From Bacteroidales bacterium (GTDB taxonomy: Bacteria; Bacteroidota; Bacteroidia; Bacteroidales; ML635J-15): a DNA stretch of 7,629 nt. Shown here in pieces: positions 1-6,808 of the stretch. The stretch is taken from positions 1-7,629 of the forward strand of contig JAQVPT010000173.1 of NCBI GenBank assembly GCA_028701945.1. Direction: 5' to 3'. Numbering within the stretch: the stretch's first letter is position 1; every line of letters starts with the position of its first letter. The position numbers and the translations under genes were made by a program. The notes beneath the pieces were generated by a model, which saw only the letters and a program-made list of their open reading frames with translations, searched no databases and was not told the origin of the DNA.

Positions 1-23
1 AAAACTAAATTAAAAAAATATAA

Positions 24-54
24 TTTGAAAGTTGTAGCAATTTTTATAATTTTG
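24..54 (+). promoter_or_regulatory. Putative Bacteroidota-type promoter of the BREX operon
   Basis: TTTG at 24-27 and TAATTTTG at 47-54 are separated by 19 bp. This fits the Bacteroidota primary sigma factor consensus (TTTG at about -33, TAnnTTTG at about -7). Transcription would start around 57-62 and leave a leader of about 145 nt before brxA. I found no other full TAnnTTTG match between here and the first gene. The assignment rests on motif and spacing only, and the region is so A+T-rich that chance matches are possible. Confidence 0.5.
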
Positions 55-170
55 GTCAGACAAATTTAAAAATGTAAATAGTCATTAAATATGTTGTAAA
101 ATATGGATATTAGATTATATTTAGTATTAAAAGATGCAATTTAATTTATATTGTTAAAAAAGTCTTATTG

Positions 171-206
171 TAAATTTTTGATTATTTTTAAATTTTTGAT
201 TATTTG
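171..206 (+). repeat. 18-bp tandem repeat, two copies, ending at the brxA start codon
   Basis: Two adjacent 18-bp units, 171-188 and 189-206, read TAAATTTTTGATTATTTT and TAAATTTTTGATTATTTG. They differ only at the last base. That base makes the final triplet TTT in the first unit and TTG, the apparent brxA start codon, in the second. The in-frame stop TAA that bounds the brxA reading frame (189-191) is also part of the unit. Gain or loss of a unit would therefore change leader length but not the protein. It may be a product of replication slippage, or it may matter for translation initiation. Confidence 0.85.
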
Positions 207-962
207 AAAATTAATTCTGACATAAATGTTTTAGGTAGCCTTCCAGATTGGAATTTGATTAACGTATTCTTAACTGAGAATATGTATTCAATAAGATCTA
301 ATGGTGGCATACAATCCTACACTACAATAAAAACTGATAAGTCCGTTAAAAGGTTCGAAAAAGCTATTAAAGAAACCTTTTTAAAATTTAAAAGCAATAA
401 TACTGAATTGATTTTCAAATCAATAATTAGTAATAATGGTATTTCTTCAGAATCTCTTCTGTTTCTTTTTTGGAATGCATCACAAAATAATGAATTACTT
501 CATTATCTGAATGATAAAGTTTTTTTTCCGGCTTTTTATAGTGGCCGAGTGTCAATAAAAATTGAAGAAGTAATAGCTTGTATTTTGGAGCTAAGACAAT
601 CTGAAGATGATATTAAAAAGTGGTCTGAACTAACAATTAACACTACAGCGTCAAAGTATCTTACATTATTAAAAAAGTTTGGTTTAATGGAAGGATCTCT
701 TAACAAAACATTATTGCATCCTTACATAACCGACGAAATGTTCATTATTTTTACTTATTGGTTAACTGATATTAACGATTGGCCAAATTTGCTTAAAGGT
801 GCATGGTTACAATATGGCTTTAGCGAATTGCAGCCATTCTTGGATAGGTTAATGCAGAAAAAGTTTTCAAAATATTTCAATGTAGTTTACACAGGTGATA
901 AGCTTAGTATTGAAACTCTAATTTCTTATGATTTAATTTATGACGACATCAATAAATCCTGA
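204..962 (+). CDS. brxA: BREX protein BrxA (DUF1819 family)
   Basis: This 252-residue protein is the small first protein of type I BREX operons. BrxA homologues are all-helical DNA-binding proteins whose exact task in defence is unsettled. The sequence is mostly helical and has no signal peptide or membrane segment. Residues 84-128 (SLLFLFWNAS through the VFFPAFYSGR stretch) resemble the core of the DUF1819 family. Residues 143-165 look like a winged-helix-type segment (T..TTASKYL..LKKFGLMEG). The start is TTG at 204, because an in-frame TAA lies at 189-191 and no ATG occurs before 282. Starting at the ATG at 282 would remove 26 residues (226 aa), including a hydrophobic GSLPDWNLINVFL stretch that looks like real protein. 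The 3' end overlaps brxB by 23 bp. The family call leans on position in front of brxB and brxC as well as on sequence; the start is less certain than the gene. Confidence 0.85.
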   Translation: MKINSDINVLGSLPDWNLINVFLTENMYSIRSNGGIQSYTTIKTDKSVKRFEKAIKETFLKFKSNNTELIFKSIISNNGISSESLLFLFWNASQNNELLHYLNDKVFFPAFYSGRVSIKIEEVIACILELRQSEDDIKKWSELTINTTASKYLTLLKKFGLMEGSLNKTLLHPYITDEMFIIFTYWLTDINDWPNLLKGAWLQYGFSELQPFLDRLMQKKFSKYFNVVYTGDKLSIETLISYDLIYDDINKS

Positions 963-1500
963 ACACTTAATTATACAAGTAAAGCGTGTTGTTGAATCAA
1001 ACAAACGTTCTGAAATTCGCCTAAATGCAAATGGTGGAAATTCAATTTTATTAGTTTGCCCTCCTGATCGCGAACTGCAATTTATTGATGAAATATATAA
1101 GCAAATGAGTAATGATAGTTACAAAATTATAAGCTTGGAAAAGATGTTAATTTCATTTGTTGATGATAATATCGAGAACATTAGATCATCATTTGAGCTT
1201 TTAAAAGGATCTGTAAATCAGATTTTCAAGGCACCTGAAGGCGAAATCTGTTCAGATTTATTTTCAAGTATTATTAATGAAATTAAAAAGGCTTTTGATG
1301 AAAATAAAATACCGATTCTTATAAATAGTGGGGCACTATTCGGTAGTGGCATTGATAATATTCATTTGATGGAAAATGAATCGGTTATGACGTCAAATAA
1401 ACCATTAATAATTTTGTACCCCGCTACCCAGGAAGGTGATAAGTTATTATTTTTAAATACGCGTCATGCATCAAAATACAGATGCATGATAATTAATTAA
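940..1500 (+). CDS. brxB: BREX protein BrxB (DUF1788 family)
   Basis: This 186-residue cytoplasmic protein is the second BREX component, needed for both methylation and phage resistance in studied type I systems; its biochemical role is unknown. The C-terminal part shows the DUF1788 signature: a hydrophobic strand and YP motif at 155-161 (PLIILYP), then a hydrophobic strand with a basic tail at 167-181 (DKLLFLNTRHASKYR). The N-terminal part has a family-like strand followed by PP at 36-42 (ILLVCPP). The length is close to the roughly 200 residues usual for the family. The ATG at 940 lies inside the end of brxA in another frame, giving a 23-bp overlap that suggests translational coupling. The last codons contain a perfect inverted repeat (1464-1489). 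The brxC start follows 13 bp after the stop. Confidence 0.88.
   Translation: MTTSINPEHLIIQVKRVVESNKRSEIRLNANGGNSILLVCPPDRELQFIDEIYKQMSNDSYKIISLEKMLISFVDDNIENIRSSFELLKGSVNQIFKAPEGEICSDLFSSIINEIKKAFDENKIPILINSGALFGSGIDNIHLMENESVMTSNKPLIILYPATQEGDKLLFLNTRHASKYRCMIIN
1464..1489 (+). repeat. Inverted repeat (possible mRNA hairpin) at the brxB-brxC junction
   Basis: TCATGCATC (1464-1472) and GATGCATGA (1481-1489) are perfect 9-bp reverse complements around an 8-base loop. One further G-U pair is possible in RNA (1463 with 1490). The repeat lies in the last codons of brxB, 24 bases before the brxC ATG. No T-run follows, so it is not a standard intrinsic terminator. It could be an mRNA stability, processing or translation-control element, or simply a result of the codons for the conserved C-terminus. 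Confidence 0.6.
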
Positions 1501-1513
1501 GAAATATACTGTA

Positions 1514-4500
1514 ATGAAAATTAAAGAAATACTCAGCATTGATTTGTCTGAAGACATTAAAAACGTTATTGATTTAGAAGATATCTCTGAAAAGGAGATT
1601 CAGTCAGAAATTGAAAGTTATATTGTTACAGATGGTCTTTCAAAGGAATATGTAAGTTTTGCCGATATTTATACTTCCAACATACTTGAAACCGGTGTTT
1701 GGATTTCTGGATTTTATGGTTCTGGCAAATCGTATTTTGGTAAGCTATTGGGGTATATTTTAAGTAATAGAATGATTATGGAAACTCCTGCCCGTGAAAG
1801 AATTCTACAACGATTTACTGGAATTAATGATGAAGCTTTAGTGAAAAATTCTTTATTGAGATTAAATTCTATTAAAACAAGAGTAGTTTTTCTTGATATT
1901 GCAAAACAGGATACTACGAAAGGATTTGCCTTTACCTTATTTCGTAACTTTTTACGTTCCTTGGAATTGCCAGAAAATGAGCATGGCTTTTTCCTTTACC
2001 AATTAATGCTAAATGAAAAACAGGCAAATATCAATGATTTTATTTTATCAAAGCTAAATAAGAATTGGTCAGAAATTAGAAGTCGATTGGTTGAATATGC
2101 AAAAGTGGCAAAAGAAATTTTCATAAGTAATGGAAACAATGAGTCTGATTATGATAATTTGATTACTACTATTAGAAGGGATATTGATCAATTTAGTGCA
2201 GCCAGGTTGAAAGAAGAATTGTCAAATTTTTTACAAATTGAAAAAAATGAAAAAATTGTTTTTCTTTTTGACGAAGCTAGCGAAGCGATAAACCAAAAGA
2301 AGTTTACTTTGCTTGATTTAGAGGGAGTAAGTGAGGCTCTTTCGTCTTTAGGAGCTATGGTTTGGACAATAGCTATTGCACAGGAAAAGCTTGATGATGT
2401 TATAAATAATTCTAATATCAGCAAAGCTCAACTTACTAAAGTTACAGACCGTTTTAAGACAAAAATTCATCTTGAAGCGACAGAGGTTGATATTATTATA
2501 AAAAACAGGCTTTTAAAGAAAACCGAAATAGGTTTGGTTAAATTATCTGAAAACTACAAAGCGAACTCTGGCAAGATTGGCGATCATGCAGCAATTCATG
2601 GAGCGGGAATTAGTAAAACAGATTGCTTAGAGAGCTATTCAACATATTATCCATTTTACAAATATCAATTCGATTTATTGCAGAATTTCCTATTTGGCAC
2701 AAAAGGATATGCTTCAACCAAGGTTGCTGCTCGAGGAATGATTATTACAACTTATGATATTTTAAAAAACGAAATTCAGCATTCGGAGTTATTTAATACC
2801 GTTACCGGTTGGCATATTGCAAGAGAAGGTCAACCTCAGCCTCCTGTGAGATTGGTTAGTAGATATGATAATGCACAGAGAATTTTATCTGAAACGGGCT
2901 CCAAAATTTCAGGGAGAAAGTTACTTGAAACTATAAATTTCTTATCTGAAGCTGAGATTACTCCAACCACATTACCAAATATTATCAAGTCATATATTAG
3001 CGATTCTGATGATTATCATAAGGTTCAAGATGATTTAAATAATGCTCTGGAAGTACTTACAGAGGCAAAAGTGCTATTAGATACAAATAAAACTTATCGA
3101 ATCACTTCTGATATAGAACAAAGATTGTTGGATGAAATGAACGGATTTTCCGTTCAAGGATTTGTTAAAAAGAAACAATTGGTAGGTGCTTATAAAGCGT
3201 CAAATTTTGTACATGCTATTAATCGTGTTAATGATAATAGTTTACAATACGATTTTTACATTACCACAGATAACGATGATGAATTAACTAATCCGAATTT
3301 AAAGCATTTAAAGATTAAGATTAAAAGCATTTACAATATTTCCGATGATAGATTAAACGATATTGAGTCACTAAAAGTTCAACATCAAAATGACAAGGAT
3401 CTAATGTGGTTAATGCCAGATAATAATTATTTTAAAGAATTAGACCGATTAATTGATGATGTTGAACGGATAAATTATTTAGAACAAAAATATAATAACC
3501 CTAATTCCGAAGAAGGGAAAATATTATTGAGTTTTTTAACAGCAAGAGATGAAAAGAAAAATAGAATAAAAGAATTAGTTGAAGAGTCCTTATTAAATTC
3601 TTCAACAATATATCTTTATAACACCTCTCAACTTAGCAAGGACAACTGGCAAAGTATTGTTCAGGCTAATCAAAAGCAAATAATTCAAAATGTTTACAGT
3701 AAACGCTTAACATCCCAAATGAGTGACAACCTTGCTGTAAGTATTATTTCAGAATCAAATAATAGCCGTTTACATCAGTATTTTTCGTCAAATGACTTTA
3801 AATTTTTTGATAATAGTGGAAACTTTATCGGCGAAAAGCTAAGAGTTACTGAAGAAATTCTATTTAAAATCCGTAATACCTTTGTTGACGGTAAAACCAT
3901 TGAAAAAGACCTTGAAGAACCACCAACAGGTTATGCTTTTGGTACTGTAATTTCTGCGATGGCGGCATTGTTGAGGGCTGGAAAAGTAATAGCAAAACAC
4001 AATGGCAGCGATTTCTTTTCTTGGAGAGATAGTGGAGTTAAACAAATATTTGATGCTGCTACTCGTTTTCGTAGTGCATCATTTAAAGCAGTTTCAAAAT
4101 CACTTACAGCTCTACAAAAACAAGAGTTAGCTCAGTTCCTTTTAGATATTGAAGCAGATAAATATATTGGTCGTAAAATAGATTATAATACTAATGATTT
4201 TGAATTGGTTAATGCTATTAGAGACTTAGCCAAACATTTTGCCGATAAAGTAAGAACTCTTAGAAATAGTGAAAAGGATTTTGATACATTATTTTCTTTT
4301 TCAGAAAAGGATGCCGAATTGCTGGGGCAATATACCGGAGCAGTGAGTGAAGCTAATTATATTGACAAAGCTGTGGAATTTCTCCAAACTAAGGACATTT
4401 TCCTTAAGGCAATTCAAGACATAGAAAAAGTTGAAAAATTTATTCGAAATAATCTTCCTAAAGCTAAAGAGTGGAGGTCTTTTGTAAAAGCTGTTGATGA

Positions 4501-5110
4501 CGAACTGTTTAAAGTAGCTTCAAATAACTCAACAATTCAAAAACTACATTCAGAATTCGAATTGAATTACAACGAAGATATTTTAAAAAACTTTAGTTTA
4601 CTACAGCAAACTGCTCAAAAAATCAAAGATGAGTATCACAAATTGTTTAGCGATGCCGTAAAAGATTGTAGTGCGAAATATTCCGAAATTGTAGAACTTT
4701 CAAAAAAACTTATTGCAGAAATTGAATCATTACCAGCAGGTTTAAATGATATTGCATTAAGAAGGGCTAATATTTTAAACCAGTATGCATTGCAGCGAAT
4801 TCAGGCATCTGTTGTACTCGAATTTGATGTTAAAGATAAACAGAGTCGCTTTACTTATTCCGAAGTATTATCATTTATTGAATTGTTTCAAAGTAAAAAA
4901 ACTGAGATTGAAATAATTAAAGCAGAACTTGTAAAAGAGAAACAACAAGAATCTAAACCAGAAAACGACAAAAAGCCAGTTGTAAAAAAGTATGCTGTGA
5001 AGATTCCTGCATCAAGAATGAAAGTTTCGGATTATAAAGTTTGGCTTCACGGAGAGCTGCAAAAATTAGCAGGCGCAAATGATAGTGATGAAATAGAAAT
5101 AAATTCTTAG
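1514..5110 (+). CDS. brxC: BREX ATPase BrxC
   Basis: This 1198-residue protein is the large P-loop ATPase of BREX (BrxC/PglY group, about 1200 aa in type I systems), required for both methylation and defence. The Walker A motif is GFYGSGKS at residues 66-73. The Walker B motif is IVFLFDEASEAI at 248-259, with acidic D253 and E254. A sensor-like strand follows at 282-290 (MVWTIAIAQ), then VTDRF at 310-314, where R313 is a candidate conserved arginine. All key ATPase residues appear intact. The remainder is long, helical and charged, with coiled-coil-like stretches towards the C-terminus. It ends in a lysine-rich linker and a short conserved-looking block (VKKYAVKIPASRMKVSDYKV from residue 1157), then an acidic tail. 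No membrane segment is seen. The ATG at 1514 is 13 bp after brxB, and the N-terminal MKIKEILSIDLSEDI is typical of the family. The stop is one base before the next start, so the two genes are probably co-translated. Confidence 0.95.
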   Translation: MKIKEILSIDLSEDIKNVIDLEDISEKEIQSEIESYIVTDGLSKEYVSFADIYTSNILETGVWISGFYGSGKSYFGKLLGYILSNRMIMETPARERILQRFTGINDEALVKNSLLRLNSIKTRVVFLDIAKQDTTKGFAFTLFRNFLRSLELPENEHGFFLYQLMLNEKQANINDFILSKLNKNWSEIRSRLVEYAKVAKEIFISNGNNESDYDNLITTIRRDIDQFSAARLKEELSNFLQIEKNEKIVFLFDEASEAINQKKFTLLDLEGVSEALSSLGAMVWTIAIAQEKLDDVINNSNISKAQLTKVTDRFKTKIHLEATEVDIIIKNRLLKKTEIGLVKLSENYKANSGKIGDHAAIHGAGISKTDCLESYSTYYPFYKYQFDLLQNFLFGTKGYASTKVAARGMIITTYDILKNEIQHSELFNTVTGWHIAREGQPQPPVRLVSRYDNAQRILSETGSKISGRKLLETINFLSEAEITPTTLPNIIKSYISDSDDYHKVQDDLNNALEVLTEAKVLLDTNKTYRITSDIEQRLLDEMNGFSVQGFVKKKQLVGAYKASNFVHAINRVNDNSLQYDFYITTDNDDELTNPNLKHLKIKIKSIYNISDDRLNDIESLKVQHQNDKDLMWLMPDNNYFKELDRLIDDVERINYLEQKYNNPNSEEGKILLSFLTARDEKKNRIKELVEESLLNSSTIYLYNTSQLSKDNWQSIVQANQKQIIQNVYSKRLTSQMSDNLAVSIISESNNSRLHQYFSSNDFKFFDNSGNFIGEKLRVTEEILFKIRNTFVDGKTIEKDLEEPPTGYAFGTVISAMAALLRAGKVIAKHNGSDFFSWRDSGVKQIFDAATRFRSASFKAVSKSLTALQKQELAQFLLDIEADKYIGRKIDYNTNDFELVNAIRDLAKHFADKVRTLRNSEKDFDTLFSFSEKDAELLGQYTGAVSEANYIDKAVEFLQTKDIFLKAIQDIEKVEKFIRNNLPKAKEWRSFVKAVDDELFKVASNNSTIQKLHSEFELNYNEDILKNFSLLQQTAQKIKDEYHKLFSDAVKDCSAKYSEIVELSKKLIAEIESLPAGLNDIALRRANILNQYALQRIQASVVLEFDVKDKQSRFTYSEVLSFIELFQSKKTEIEIIKAELVKEKQQESKPENDKKPVVKKYAVKIPASRMKVSDYKVWLHGELQKLAGANDSDEIEINS

Positions 5111-5111
5111 A

Positions 5112-6800
5112 ATGGAAGTAAAAGATTTGCAATATTTAATAAATGAGAGTGAAGGATTGCGCATTGAATTTAAAGATGCAAAGGATTCTGTGCCATCATC
5201 TTTTTACGAAACGGTTGTGAGTTTTTCAAATACTGATGGCGGAACAATATTATTAGGAGTAAACGATAGTGGTAAGATTACTGGAATCGCACCTGAAGCT
5301 GAAGTAAGTTTAAAGAAAAACATCATTACAGCATTAAATTCTAGAGATTGCATCGATCCACCGGTGTATATTCAGCCATTTACAATTAAACATCCCGATG
5401 GATTAGTAATGGTAGTGCAAATTCCTGCAAGTAGTCAAATTCATAATCATGCCGGTAAAGTCTATAGTAGAGACTTTGAAAGTGATTTGGATGTTACAAA
5501 TAATCAGCTTCGAATTAGTGATTTATACTTGCGAAAGAGAAACTTCTTTACTGAATCTAATATTTATCCACATCTTTCGATGTCGGACCTTGACGATAGA
5601 TTATTTGAAAAAGCATATACGCTTATTCGAAATAATAAATCTGATCATCCTTGGCTGATGGCAGATAAAGAACAACTTTTGAGAGAAGCAAGTTTGTGGA
5701 GAAAAGATTTTCATACTAGGCAAGAAGGCTTAACACTTGCAGCAGCTTTAATATTTGGAAAAAATGAAACCATTCAGAGTATTTTGCCAGCATATAAAGT
5801 AGAGGGAATGGTAAGGATACAAAACAAAGATCGTTATGACGATAGAATATATCCTCCACTGAGAACCAATCTTATAGATTCATATCTCGAGCTAAAAGCT
5901 TTTGTAAGCAAGCACTTACCAGAGAAGTTTTTTATGGAAGGCGATCAGCGTATTGATTTGCGTGATAAAATATTTAGAGAAGTTATTGGTAATGCAATTG
6001 TGCATCGAGAATATACTAGCGCATTATCCTCAGAATTGATTATTTATAAATCAGAAGTTGTTATTACAAACCCAAATAAACCAATTTTCCATGGTATTAT
6101 AGATCCGTTAGGCTTTAACCCGTACCCAAAAAATCCAAATATTCGTAAGTTCTTTACAGCTTTTGGGTGGACTGATGAAATTGGTTCAGGGGTAAGAAAT
6201 ACTAATAAATATCTTCCGTTATATACCCAAGGAGCTCATCCGGTATTCATTGAGAATGATGTCTTTAAAACAATTATTCCTCTTAGTTTTGTTAGTTTAC
6301 AAAATTATGCTCAAGAATTTATAGATTGGTTAGAGTTAAACACTAGTTTCTCGGATCATGTTCTTGATGGGTTAAAACAAATTGAATTATCAGGAGAATA
6401 TTTGGATAGTAGTTGGAAAGAGGTTCTTTTAGATTTAGTACCCAGCTGGCATCAAAAAGGTACCGAGCTAACAGCATTAGATTGGTCTGACAATCAGCTA
6501 TTTAATCCGGATGCAATAAAAAACGTACCTAGTTGGGATAAAAAAAGTACCGAGCTATTAAAAAAGAAAAACCGCTATTTGATTGGAATACTTAGCTTGT
6601 GTGTGCAACCAATTGGTATGACTGATTTGATGATAGCGTTTGATTATAAAAATACGAAAACATTTAGGGATAATTATATAAAGCCTCTTAGAGAAACCGG
6701 ATTCATTGTGTTTACAAATCCTGATAAGCCAACAGATCCAACAAATAAATATGTTATAACAAAACAAGGAAAAGCCTTTTTGGGTGGACTTTTAAAATAA
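5112..6800 (+). CDS. BREX-embedded AlbA_2 / GHKL ATPase / winged-helix protein
   Basis: This 562-residue protein belongs to the group often labelled 'ATP-binding protein', 'putative DNA binding domain' or, misleadingly, 'RecG-like helicase'. Residues 12-60 carry the AlbA_2 (Schlafen-type) nucleic-acid-binding signature: IEFK at 18-21, SNTDGGTILLGVND at 39-52 and TGI at 57-59. Residues 280-365 match the HATPase_c_4 (GHKL) ATP-binding fold: RIDLRDKIFREVIGNAIVHREYT with N294 in the N-box, ITNPNKP at 318-324, and NPNIRKFF plus a glycine-bearing DEIGSG segment at 341-360. Two related linker motifs follow (VPSWHQKGTEL at 443-453, VPSWDKKSTEL at 472-482). The C-terminal part, about 486-562, looks like a winged helix with LRETGFIVFTN and a hairpin ending in YVITKQGKAFL. 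No helicase motifs are present. It is not a core BREX gene, but it starts one base after brxC and ends 8 bp before pglX. Its likely roles, regulator or added defence effector, are inference. Confidence 0.85.
   Translation: MEVKDLQYLINESEGLRIEFKDAKDSVPSSFYETVVSFSNTDGGTILLGVNDSGKITGIAPEAEVSLKKNIITALNSRDCIDPPVYIQPFTIKHPDGLVMVVQIPASSQIHNHAGKVYSRDFESDLDVTNNQLRISDLYLRKRNFFTESNIYPHLSMSDLDDRLFEKAYTLIRNNKSDHPWLMADKEQLLREASLWRKDFHTRQEGLTLAAALIFGKNETIQSILPAYKVEGMVRIQNKDRYDDRIYPPLRTNLIDSYLELKAFVSKHLPEKFFMEGDQRIDLRDKIFREVIGNAIVHREYTSALSSELIIYKSEVVITNPNKPIFHGIIDPLGFNPYPKNPNIRKFFTAFGWTDEIGSGVRNTNKYLPLYTQGAHPVFIENDVFKTIIPLSFVSLQNYAQEFIDWLELNTSFSDHVLDGLKQIELSGEYLDSSWKEVLLDLVPSWHQKGTELTALDWSDNQLFNPDAIKNVPSWDKKSTELLKKKNRYLIGILSLCVQPIGMTDLMIAFDYKNTKTFRDNYIKPLRETGFIVFTNPDKPTDPTNKYVITKQGKAFLGGLLK
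6438..6557 (+). repeat. Duplicated 33-bp motif inside the AlbA_2/GHKL gene
   Basis: Bases 6438-6470 and 6525-6557 match at 28 of 33 positions and are offset by 87 bp (29 codons), so both are read in the same frame. They encode VPSWHQKGTEL and VPSWDKKSTEL. Similar short W-containing repeats in varying number occur, as far as I recall, before the C-terminal winged helix in related Bacteroidota proteins. The unit is probably a repeat in the linker between the ATPase and the winged helix. Confidence 0.8.
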
Positions 6801-6808
6801 TTTAAACA

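Noticed and set aside
137..153. Imperfect palindrome CAAT...ATTG in the leader as an operator
   Set aside because: Only the outer bases pair well, and such matches are expected by chance in DNA this rich in A and T.
2188..2424. Minus-strand open frame inside brxC (78 codons), and a similar one at 3860-4045
   Set aside because: Both are opposite a clearly conserved ATPase gene; the encoded peptides are low-complexity and show no recognisable family.
5449..5658. Plus-strand frame inside the AlbA_2/GHKL gene, and a minus-strand one at 6558-6767
   Set aside because: They are out-of-frame shadows of a gene with clear domains, and their translations resemble no protein family.
6766..6778. Small hairpin AAGG / CCTT followed by Ts near the end of the AlbA_2/GHKL gene, as a terminator
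   Set aside because: The stem is only 4 bp, it lies inside the coding sequence, and the operon continues into pglX 8 bp after the stop.
5112..6800. Naming this gene a RecG-like ATP-dependent helicase
   Set aside because: Homologues often carry this label, but there is no Walker A, DEAD/DEAH or other helicase motif. The visible domains are AlbA_2 and a GHKL-type ATP-binding fold.
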